Shown piece after piece: positions 6,247-11,888 of a stretch of 11,888 nt of DNA; the stretch's first letter is position 1, and each line of letters begins with the position of its first letter. Source of the stretch: Gammaproteobacteria bacterium (GTDB lineage: Bacteria; Pseudomonadota; Gammaproteobacteria; Granulosicoccales; Granulosicoccaceae). The stretch spans positions 1 to 11,888 of the forward strand of contig JAGRHW010000080.1 of assembly GCA_020444765.1 (NCBI GenBank), written 5' to 3'. Both the position numbers and the translations under genes were made by a program. The notes under the pieces were generated by a model that was not told the DNA's origin, did no database searches, and saw only the letters and a program-made list of their open reading frames with translations.

Positions 6247-7671
6247 ATGCAATCGACCAGCCGACATTTTTCCGAAAACGCAAGTCGGGCGCTGCGCGAC
6301 GAAAACCTGAAAAAAGCCATGGCGTTTGCCAAGGACGGCTTTATCGGCCGTCGCGCGGCAACGGTTGCCGGTATTCCGCAATGGCAGGATATGCGCGCTA
6401 CCGCCAAGGCGGTCAAGAATCATGTGCTCGACCATCTGGACGACTACCTCCGGCAATATGAAAAATCGGTGATCATAAACGGCGGCAAGGTCCACTGGGC
6501 TGCCGACAGTCAGGAAGCCTGCCGGATCATCGCCGGGCTTTGCCTGGATTCCAAGGCCGAACTGGTGGCCAAGGGCAAGTCGATGATCGGCGAAGAGGTC
6601 AATCTCAATGCCGCGCTGGAACAGGCCGGCATGGAAGTTATCGAGACCGATCTTGGCGAATACATCATCCAGCTGGCCGGCGAGATGCCGAGCCACATCA
6701 TTGCACCGGCCATCCACAAAACCCGTGAGCAGGTGTCGGAGTTGTTTTACCGGAATCACCGGCAATACGGTATCACCGAAAAACAGACCGAACGGCTGGC
6801 GCTGATCGGTGAGGCGCGCAGGGTATTGCGTAACAAATTTCTCAATGCCGACGTCGGTATTACCGGGGCGAATTTCCTGATCGCCGAGACCGGCCAGCAC
6901 GTGCTGATCACTAATGAGGGCAACGGCGACCTGACCAGTAATCTGCCGAAAAAACATATCGTCATCACCAGTATCGAAAAGGTTTTGCCGACCCTGGACG
7001 ATGCGGCCCTGTTTATCCGCCTGCTGGTGGCGAGTGCTACCGGCCAGCAGATTTCCAACTATGCTAGTCTTTACAGCGGGCCGAAACGCGACGGCGATCT
7101 GGACGGGCCGGAAGAATTTCACGTCGTGCTGCTGGATAACGGACGCAGTCGCATGCTCGGGAACGAGTTCCACGACATGTTGCGTTGTATCCGTTGCGGC
7201 GCCTGCCTGAATCATTGCCCGGTCTACGGCAATATCGGTGGTCACGCCTATGGCTGGGTTTATCCGGGACCGATGGGCTCGGTCTGGACGCCGATCCTCA
7301 ACGGTTTGCAGGAAGCCGGTGATCTGCCGCGGGCCTGCACGCTTAACGGCCGTTGCGCGGAAGTCTGCCCGATGAGTATCCCGCTGCCGGATCTGTTGCG
7401 CGAACACCGGCGCAAACACTGGGATGAAAATTTGCCGAAACCGGCCGAACGCTACGGGCTTGCCGTCTGGGCCTGGCTGGCGGCGAGGCCGGCTGTCTAC
7501 CGGCTGGTCACGGGACTGGGGGTCAGGTTGATGAGCGCAATCGGGCGCAAACGCGGTGCGCTCGCCACGCTGCCGCTGGCCGGCGGCTGGACCTCGAAAC
7601 GCGATCTGCCGGCGCCGCAGGGCGAGACTTTCATGGCGGCCTGGCGCAAACAACGCAGGCCCTCGGCATGA
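6247..7671 (+). CDS. lutB: Lactate utilization protein LutB (iron-sulfur subunit)
   Basis: The 474-residue protein is the large subunit of the lactate-oxidising LutABC complex. Residues about 60-300 form the LUD domain (for example ITGANFLIAETG). A ferredoxin-type region follows, with a canonical C314-x2-C317-x2-C320-x3-C324-P motif (RCIRCGACLNHCP). A second motif reads C364-T-L-N-G-R-C370-A-E-V-C374-P, where the usual second Cys position holds Asn367. The C-terminal part (about 395-474) is a basic, partly hydrophobic tail seen in LutB proteins. Start ATG 6247 lies 8 bases after lutA. The TGA overlaps the lutC ATG as ATGA, so lutB and lutC are translationally coupled. Confidence 0.94.
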   Translation: MQSTSRHFSENASRALRDENLKKAMAFAKDGFIGRRAATVAGIPQWQDMRATAKAVKNHVLDHLDDYLRQYEKSVIINGGKVHWAADSQEACRIIAGLCLDSKAELVAKGKSMIGEEVNLNAALEQAGMEVIETDLGEYIIQLAGEMPSHIIAPAIHKTREQVSELFYRNHRQYGITEKQTERLALIGEARRVLRNKFLNADVGITGANFLIAETGQHVLITNEGNGDLTSNLPKKHIVITSIEKVLPTLDDAALFIRLLVASATGQQISNYASLYSGPKRDGDLDGPEEFHVVLLDNGRSRMLGNEFHDMLRCIRCGACLNHCPVYGNIGGHAYGWVYPGPMGSVWTPILNGLQEAGDLPRACTLNGRCAEVCPMSIPLPDLLREHRRKHWDENLPKPAERYGLAVWAWLAARPAVYRLVTGLGVRLMSAIGRKRGALATLPLAGGWTSKRDLPAPQGETFMAAWRKQRRPSA

Positions 7672-8306
7672 GTTCCCGTGAAAACATACTGACGGCCATT
7701 TCACGCTCGATCGAAGAGGCGCGCAACAGCCCGTATCGCAACGGCGAAATCGACAAACCACCCTTGCCTTACAGCCGGCCGCTGCTTCAACAGGATTTAA
7801 TCGATGAATTGCTGGCGCGGATGGCGGCCGTGCAGATGAGCGTCGAACGGCTCGACGAGTTTGACGAGGTGCCCGCCGCGGTTGGCCGCTATCTGGCCGG
7901 GCAAAACGCGGATATCCTGGATGTCGAGCTGGATATCTCGCCGCAATTGCGTGATCTGTCCTGGCCGGACAACAAACAGATCAGCATTGGCGCCGCACGC
8001 CCGCAAACCCGATTTGCCGTTACTGCCTGTCTGGCTGCGGTTGCCGAAACCGGCAGTATCCTGATGGCTTCGTCGGCGGATCATCCGGTCACGCTGACTT
8101 TTCTGCCGGATTACCATATCGTGGTGGTGCGCGAATCTCAGGTGGTCGCCTATCTGGAAGATGCCTGGGCGCTGGTACGAAATACAGGCGTTGTACCGCG
8201 AGCAGTCAACCTGAACACCGGCCCGTCGCGGACCGGCGATATCGAGCAGGCGATCGAGGTCGGTGCGCACGGACCGAGGGCCATGCATGTCTTGCTGGTC
8301 AGCTAG
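7668..8306 (+). CDS. lutC: Lactate utilization protein LutC (LUD domain)
   Basis: The 212-residue protein is the third component of the LutABC lactate oxidation complex. The LUD (DUF162) domain occupies the C-terminal two thirds. Its signature stretches are AETGSILMASSADHPVTLTF beginning at 126 and NTGPSRTGDIEQAIEVGAHG beginning at 183, the latter resembling a phosphate/nucleotide-binding turn. The N-terminal 40 residues (SRENILTAISRSIEEAR) are the usual helical lead. There are no cysteines typical of cluster binding, as expected for LutC. It starts within the lutB stop (ATGA overlap) and ends 2 bases before the HAD gene, so all four genes form one tight operon. Confidence 0.94.
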   Translation: MSSRENILTAISRSIEEARNSPYRNGEIDKPPLPYSRPLLQQDLIDELLARMAAVQMSVERLDEFDEVPAAVGRYLAGQNADILDVELDISPQLRDLSWPDNKQISIGAARPQTRFAVTACLAAVAETGSILMASSADHPVTLTFLPDYHIVVVRESQVVAYLEDAWALVRNTGVVPRAVNLNTGPSRTGDIEQAIEVGAHGPRAMHVLLVS

Positions 8307-8308
8307 CC

Positions 8309-9001
8309 GTGCGTGAAATCAAGGCCATTTCCTTCGATCTCGACGATACCCTGTGGGAGTGCGATCCGGTTATTCAGCGGGCCGAACACTCTCTGCTGGA
8401 ATTTCTCACCAGCCGCTGCGAGCTGATCAGACAACGCTACACGCTGGAGCGCTATCATGAGCACAAGCTTGCGTTTATGCGCGAAAACGTCCACTTGCAG
8501 GGCGATGTCAGCCGCATGCGCCAGGCCCTGCTGCGGCACTTGCTTGCCGACTGTGAAGCGCATCGGGATCTTGCCGACGAAGCCTATGCCCATTTTTATC
8601 GGGTACGCAGTCAGGTCGAGTTATACGACGACAGTCTGGCCGCGCTCGAGCGGCTGAGCCGCCGTTACCGGCTTGCGGCGCTGACTAACGGCAATGCCGA
8701 TCTGCACCAGATCGGTATCGCCGGGTTGTTTTCACAGATTCATACTGCAAGTCTGGAGTGTCCCGCCAAGCCCGAAGCGCATATGTTCCGCATCACCTGC
8801 GAGGCGTTTGCCATCGAACCTCATCAGTTGCTGCATGTCGGCGATAACCCGGAAACCGATATCGAAGGCGCGAGAAACGCCGGCGCCGTCACCGTCTGGA
8901 TCAATCGCAACGCGATGGACTGGCCCGAAACACTGCAGCCGGCGGACTACGAGGTCCGGGATCTCAACGAACTGATCGAGCTGTTGCCGGTTGAGGGCTA
9001 G
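8309..9001 (+). CDS. HAD-superfamily phosphatase (YigB-like)
   Basis: The 230-residue cytoplasmic HAD hydrolase has all four motifs. Motif I is D10-L-D12-D-T (ISFDLDDTLWECD). Motif II is T126-N127 (ALTNGNADL), motif III is K154 (CPAKPEAHMF), and motif IV is G178-D179-N-P-E-T-D184. The helical cap lies between motifs I and II. The LDDTLWxCD start and VGDNPETDIEGARNAG fit the YigB group, in E. coli a phosphatase acting on FMN and on the riboflavin precursor 5-amino-6-(5-phosphoribitylamino)uracil. The exact substrate here is inferred only. The start is GTG at 8309, 2 bases after the lutC stop and with no clear ribosome binding site, so translation probably depends on lutC. It is the last gene of the operon. 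Confidence 0.9.
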   Translation: MREIKAISFDLDDTLWECDPVIQRAEHSLLEFLTSRCELIRQRYTLERYHEHKLAFMRENVHLQGDVSRMRQALLRHLLADCEAHRDLADEAYAHFYRVRSQVELYDDSLAALERLSRRYRLAALTNGNADLHQIGIAGLFSQIHTASLECPAKPEAHMFRITCEAFAIEPHQLLHVGDNPETDIEGARNAGAVTVWINRNAMDWPETLQPADYEVRDLNELIELLPVEG

Positions 9002-9011
9002 GTAGTGAAAG

Positions 9012-9057
9012 CTTGCCGGATCGCAAGTAGTGCATGACTCCGATCGAAATTCCGGAG
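9012..9057 (+). other. Two small hairpins downstream of the HAD gene
   Basis: CTTGC/GCAAG (9012-9016 with 9023-9027) and CTCCG/CGGAG (9038-9042 with 9053-9057) form two consecutive 5-bp stems within 60 bases of the operon end. The second is followed by CTTAGATTTTAATTT. They are weak as terminators but may stabilise the transcript's 3' end ahead of the stronger hairpin at 9087. Confidence 0.3.
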
Positions 9058-9086
9058 CTTAGATTTTAATTTGAAGCTCTCTAAAA

Positions 9087-9111
9087 CCCGGCCTGTCAAT
9101 GACGGACCGGG
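9087..9111. terminator. Bidirectional rho-independent terminator
   Basis: CCCGG (9087-9091) pairs with CCGGG (9107-9111). After one C-A mismatch the stem continues through five more pairs (one G-U) around an AAT loop. Read on the minus strand it is followed directly by TTTTAG, a fair terminator for the lipoprotein gene. Read on the plus strand it is followed by CTTGGCTTTCT, a weaker tract for the lut-HAD operon. It sits between the two convergent stops. Confidence 0.65.
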
Positions 9112-9144
9112 CTTGGCTTTCTGATTAATCTGCCTGCAAGAGAT

Positions 9145-11046
9145 TTAGTTGCGGCTGATCGTCCGGATTGCGGATTTGGGCGTTTCTGATCCGATGATGT
9201 TGCCGATTACCACGATGTCTTCACCACTCTCATCATAAAAGACGAACTCCGGCTTGTCGTAGTAAGAAACTCCTTCAACCTCGTTGCCGGTAAATCCGAG
9301 TCTTTCGACATTGTTCATATAGTCTTTGGTGTAAAGACCCAGAAAGTAAAAACAACGACCTGACAAATAATATTCAGCGTTACAGCTATCGCCATACATG
9401 GCGCCATCCTCGATGAGTACAATTTCATTGGAGGAGGGTGATTCCGCCAATGACTGAATTCGAGCTACACCGTAATCATCTATCTGCGTGGTGGAAATAC
9501 GTCCCGAATATGTCATATCCACCGAAATGTCATCAGAGGATCGAAAGGTATTACCGCAGGCGGTATAGATACGATCACCCTTGTTGCTGATCCACAGATC
9601 TCCACAAACCGGATAGTCGCCGTAATACGGGGAATCGGCGCTTACAGAAGGCGGCACAGAGGTAATGTCAACCTTCTCCAAACCGTACGAAGAAGATCCG
9701 TTATCAGTGAGATAAACTGATTTGAGGCCGGGGTGCAGCTTGATCCGGGATTGACCGGAAGAATTACTGACTGTCGTCGAATTATCCATGACATCAATCC
9801 GGTGCAAACCCTCCCAGCTATAGTTATCGGATACTGCATACACCGCATCTTCGGTGGCCGTAAGATCAAAGATGTCGGTCGTGGCAGTCAGCATTTTGCT
9901 GCTTGATTGCGACAGTGCATCTTCTTTGAGTTCAACCCAGGTTACATAGGCGTCATGTCCGACTGCAACCTTGTTGCTGTTTCCGGCATTTGCCACGCTG
10001 ACAGAAGTGGGTGTCACGTTCAACGGAATCTTATGCTCCGTCTTATCAGCCAGATCGTACACATATAATGCATTGTCCGGTTCCGAAGAAGCGATTACGA
10101 CCACATCGAGTTTATCGCTGTATTCCGCGTCAACGATGTTGTAGTCGTTTTCGATACGCGTATCGGCTTCGACTTCTTCGATACTATCCGGGAACATTGT
10201 AATTTCATAAATGACTTCGATCTCCAGAGGGCTGCCCTCCAAATGCCAGGTACAGTCGTAATCGAAGCAGGCGCTCAGGGTATATTTCTGGACGTGACGA
10301 CCGAGCTCCTTGCCATCCACATATCCAAAATCAACGTTTACCACAGGACCTTCTGAGGTGTCACCCAGCCAGACATAGCTGGAACTGTAGTACTCTGATT
10401 CTTTCAACGATAGATGAACGGAATCCCATGAGACATCCGTGAACTCTATTTTCCCGATAGCCGAGGGTCTTGAAAAGGATTCAAGGTAGTTGCCCGAGGC
10501 TAGAAATGTCGTGTTGGGCATGGATACGGAGCCTGCAAGACCATGTGAGATGATCTTCGTGGCTATTTTCAGTGGTGAGCCGTCAATATGTTTTTCACAG
10601 GCTTCATCCAGGCAGGCTGACAAAATGATTTCGTTTGTGAACGTTTCTTTTCCGAGTTGTGCAGCCGACATGACATTGACTGCCACGCGACCCTCGGTGT
10701 CTGATAACTTCTGGAAATCCAAATATGAAATAGCTTTGGCAGAATTGCTGAGTTTTACGCTGGTATGCACACCGGTGTCAGGTAGATTACTGAATGTCAC
10801 CGGAATATTAACCGTCTTTTCATCGCTGTCTTCGACGGTGATCTCGATCGAATCACTCAATGTGGTTACCGAAGGTATTTCACCAACAGCGCTGCCAAGT
10901 TCTGTTTCTGTTTCTGTTTCCGTTTCCGTGCTTGAACCAGCAGGTGGCGTGTTGCCTGTATTGTCCGGGCTTTGTCCGGAAGAGCCCCCACAGCCGTTCA
11001 AAATAAGAAAGCTTGCCAGATAAAGAGTTTTCCACTGAAGGTCCAT
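9145..11046 (-). CDS. Large outer-membrane-type lipoprotein with duplicated Cys-pair domains
   Basis: The 633-residue protein starts with a lipoprotein signal peptide ending in the lipobox L16-N-G-C19. The residue after C19 is Gly, which favours outer-membrane sorting. A low-complexity linker follows, with five Thr-Glu repeats (40-49). Two similar beta-rich domains come next. Each ends in a Cys-x4-Cys plus GSPL signature: C145/C150 in LSACLDEACEKHIDGSPL, and C260/C265 in LSACFDYDCTWHLEGSPL. The remaining half (about 290-633) has repeated short strands such as NALYVYDLADK, DAVYAVSDN and KSVYLTDNG, suggestive of a beta-propeller, plus four Cys near its end. Function is unknown; a surface or binding role is an inference. 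The coding sequence looks more A+T-rich than its neighbours, and its ribosome binding site is weak (AAGAG). Confidence 0.85.
   Translation of the reverse strand: MDLQWKTLYLASFLILNGCGGSSGQSPDNTGNTPPAGSSTETETETETELGSAVGEIPSVTTLSDSIEITVEDSDEKTVNIPVTFSNLPDTGVHTSVKLSNSAKAISYLDFQKLSDTEGRVAVNVMSAAQLGKETFTNEIILSACLDEACEKHIDGSPLKIATKIISHGLAGSVSMPNTTFLASGNYLESFSRPSAIGKIEFTDVSWDSVHLSLKESEYYSSSYVWLGDTSEGPVVNVDFGYVDGKELGRHVQKYTLSACFDYDCTWHLEGSPLEIEVIYEITMFPDSIEEVEADTRIENDYNIVDAEYSDKLDVVVIASSEPDNALYVYDLADKTEHKIPLNVTPTSVSVANAGNSNKVAVGHDAYVTWVELKEDALSQSSSKMLTATTDIFDLTATEDAVYAVSDNYSWEGLHRIDVMDNSTTVSNSSGQSRIKLHPGLKSVYLTDNGSSSYGLEKVDITSVPPSVSADSPYYGDYPVCGDLWISNKGDRIYTACGNTFRSSDDISVDMTYSGRISTTQIDDYGVARIQSLAESPSSNEIVLIEDGAMYGDSCNAEYYLSGRCFYFLGLYTKDYMNNVERLGFTGNEVEGVSYYDKPEFVFYDESGEDIVVIGNIIGSETPKSAIRTISRN
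10900..10929 (-). repeat. Five tandem hexamers encoding Thr-Glu repeats
   Basis: Five 6-base units (ACAGAA or ACGGAA on the coding strand) encode TETETETETE just after the lipobox region of the lipoprotein. Three units share ACAGAA and two carry ACG. Because the unit is two codons, copy-number slippage would change linker length without shifting the frame. Confidence 0.9.
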
Positions 11047-11072
11047 TTGTCTGCTCTTTAGGTTGGGTCAGA

Positions 11073-11078
11073 ATAATA
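11073..11078 (-). promoter_or_regulatory. Candidate -10 element of the lipoprotein gene
   Basis: TATTAT (complement of 11073-11078) matches 5/6 of the -10 consensus and lies 26 bases upstream of the ATG at 11046. No good -35 is seen at 16-18 bases; that region is occupied by the TGATCA element at 11093-11100. The site is weakly supported. Confidence 0.3.
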
Positions 11079-11089
11079 ACTGTCCGTTG

Positions 11090-11124
11090 AAAATGATCAT
11101 ATCTCTGTGGCTTTTGATCATTTT
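11090..11124. promoter_or_regulatory. TGATCA inverted repeat upstream of the lipoprotein gene
   Basis: AAAATGATCA (11090-11099) and TGATCATTTT (11115-11124) are perfect 10-bp inverted arms around 15 bases, in A+T-rich DNA, with a T run (to 11128) after the second arm. Each arm also contains the self-complementary TGATCA, and the two palindrome centres lie 21 bases apart, two helical turns. It may be a pair of operator sites overlapping the lipoprotein promoter. On the plus strand the hairpin plus T run also resembles a terminator, though no plus-strand gene ends there. Confidence 0.45.
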
Positions 11125-11264
11125 TTTTGTATTTTCGTTTAAAGAATGCAGCAAATTTAAGGCCATTGTTCGAATATATGATGTATTTGCTTTTCAAGTG
11201 TGGAATAATTTTGAACGCCCTGGGCTTAGGTTAGACAGGACAGGATGCAGTGAATCCTCGCCGT

Positions 11265-11276
11265 GGATTATAATCC
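11265..11276 (+). promoter_or_regulatory. Candidate ytoQ promoter -10 within a palindrome
   Basis: GGATTATAATCC is a perfect 12-base palindrome containing a consensus TATAAT (11269-11274), 55 bases upstream of the ytoQ-like ATG. The -35 region at 17 bases (TGCAGT) is poor. A further ATCC sits at 11254-11257. A repressor bound at the palindrome would cover the -10. The interval from 11125 to 11264 otherwise shows only A+T-rich sequence with no convincing gene. Confidence 0.4.
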
Positions 11277-11329
11277 GGAGCATTCCGTCGCTTATCAATA
11301 CAAGTCAAAATCCAACAAAAGGAACGTTT

Positions 11330-11779
11330 ATGAAAAACAACTGGTCGATCTACCTGTCCGGTGAAATCCATACGGATTGGCGCGAGCAAATCGAAAAAGG
11401 TTGTGCCGAATTGAACCTGCCGGTGACGTTTTCGTCGCCGGTTACCGATCACGAAGCGAGCGATGCCGCTGGTGATATGCTCGAGCTTGCCGACAGCGGT
11501 TTCTGGCGCGATCATGCGTCCTCGAAAGTCAACGGTATCCGCACCAAGACGCTGATTGAAGCCTGCGATATCGCGGTGGTGCGCTTCGGCGATCAATACA
11601 AGCAGTGGAACGCAGCCTTCGATGCCGGTTATTGTGCGGCGCTCGGCAAACCCTATATCACGTTGCACGCGGCGGATATCGTGCATCCGCTCAAGGAGGT
11701 CGATGCCTCTGCCATGGCCTGGACAACCACAGTGCAACAGGTGGTGGAGATACTGCGTTACGTAACCGGCGCGAAATAG
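11330..11779 (+). CDS. ytoQ: YtoQ family protein
   Basis: The start chosen is ATG 11330 (AAGGA 6-7 bases upstream), giving 149 residues; a longer frame back to 11063 is A+T-rich non-coding DNA. The protein matches the YtoQ family as I know it: YLSGEIHTDWREQIEKG at 8-24, VTDHEASDAAGDML, SKVNGIRTKTLIEACDIAVV, FGDQYKQWNAAFDAGYCAAL, and the ending VVEILRYVT. The biochemical role of YtoQ is unknown. The GEIHTDWR start and the GDQYKQWNAAFDAG pattern vaguely resemble nucleoside 2-deoxyribosyltransferase-like folds, a guess only. It is probably soluble. A DMT-type transporter gene starts 10 bases after its stop, suggesting an operon. Confidence 0.88.
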   Translation: MKNNWSIYLSGEIHTDWREQIEKGCAELNLPVTFSSPVTDHEASDAAGDMLELADSGFWRDHASSKVNGIRTKTLIEACDIAVVRFGDQYKQWNAAFDAGYCAALGKPYITLHAADIVHPLKEVDASAMAWTTTVQQVVEILRYVTGAK

Positions 11780-11789
11780 ATTTTCCGCA

Positions 11790-11888
11790 TTGGCCGATAA
11801 CAAGCTCAGAGGTACGCTGCTGGTCCTGCTGTGCGTGGCATTGTGGGGACTGATTCCGGTGGTGGCGAAAACCGGCCAGAAGACGCTG
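11790..11888 (+). CDS. DMT/EamA-family transporter, N-terminal fragment (runs off the window)
   Basis: An open frame from the TTG at 11790 runs to the window end, giving 33 residues that begin (M/L)ADNKLRGTLLVLLCVALWG and end PVVAKTGQKTL. It has one hydrophobic helix with the WG-x-x-PVVAK pattern seen in the first helix of EamA/RhaT-type drug/metabolite transporters. The frame is closed by a stop at 11763-11765, and no ATG lies between, so TTG is the best start. Substrate cannot be inferred. It lies 10 bases after ytoQ. Confidence 0.7.
   Translation, partial: MADNKLRGTLLVLLCVALWGLIPVVAKTGQKTL

Noticed and set aside
5354..6283. Upstream continuation of the alpha/beta hydrolase frame (310 extra residues antisense to lutA)
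   Set aside because: It lies opposite lutA, which has clear motifs, and the extra residues show no domain. Long antisense open frames are expected in G+C-rich coding DNA.
6175..7761. Long minus-strand open frame opposite lutB (528 residues)
   Set aside because: It mirrors the codon pattern of lutB, has no recognisable motif and no ribosome binding site, and lutB is certain.
2521..9055. Similarity between 2521-2560 and 9012-9055 (shared CTTGCCGGATCG and nearby bases)
   Set aside because: A 12-base match is expected by chance in a window this size, and the longer similarity is patchy.
11063..11329. Longer N-terminus for the YtoQ protein, or a separate small membrane protein
   Set aside because: The stretch is A+T-rich with no good ribosome binding site, and YtoQ homologues begin at the MKNNWSIYLSGE position.

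Overview
The window looks like a chromosomal segment of a gammaproteobacterium. The evidence is DsbB, a YjbQ-family protein, a YigB-like HAD phosphatase, a tRNA-Thr with genome-encoded CCA, dense short-spaced operons, G+C-rich coding sequence, and GTG/TTG starts. The genus cannot be named from the sequence. Most of the window is ordinary core or housekeeping-like DNA. No insertion sequence, integrase, phage module, CRISPR array or toxin/antitoxin pair is visible.

Layout. (a) 8-983 (+): a two-gene unit encoding an isochorismatase-like cysteine hydrolase and a YjbQ/UPF0047 protein. (b) 1062-1191 (-): tRNA-Thr(CGT) with a good sigma70-like promoter. (c) 1221-2217 (-): dsbB followed by a periplasmic monoheme cytochrome c. 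(d) 2464-2892 (+): an orphan 142-residue protein whose 3' end overlaps the convergent gene. (e) 2857-3831 (-): a cytoplasmic-looking calcineurin-type metallophosphoesterase. (f) 3960-4597 (+): a hemerythrin-domain protein preceded by a near-perfect FNR/DNR-type box. (g) 4598-5353 (-): an ABHD10-like alpha/beta hydrolase, abutting the hemerythrin gene stop to stop. (h) 5462-9001 (+): a compact operon lutA-lutB-lutC (iron-sulfur lactate oxidation to pyruvate) plus a HAD phosphatase, ending in a hairpin terminator shared with the convergent gene. (i) 9145-11046 (-): a large outer-membrane-type lipoprotein with two duplicated Cys-pair beta domains and a propeller-like C-terminal half. It looks more A+T-rich than its neighbours and has an A+T-rich upstream region. 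(j) 11330-11888 (+): a YtoQ-family protein, then the start of a DMT/EamA transporter cut by the window edge.

How the genes may work together. The lut genes feed lactate electrons into metabolism. DsbB and the cytochrome c both concern periplasmic redox chemistry and share a transcript. The hemerythrin gene appears to sit under an anaerobic or nitrosative-stress regulator. The lipoprotein contains paired cysteines of the kind the Dsb system would oxidise. These links are inferences.

I did not find a clearly new multi-gene system. The observations most worth a second look are the FNR-like box and alternative leader ORF at the hemerythrin gene, the altered cysteine spacing in the second iron-sulfur motif of LutB, and the lipoprotein with its TGATCA inverted repeat upstream.
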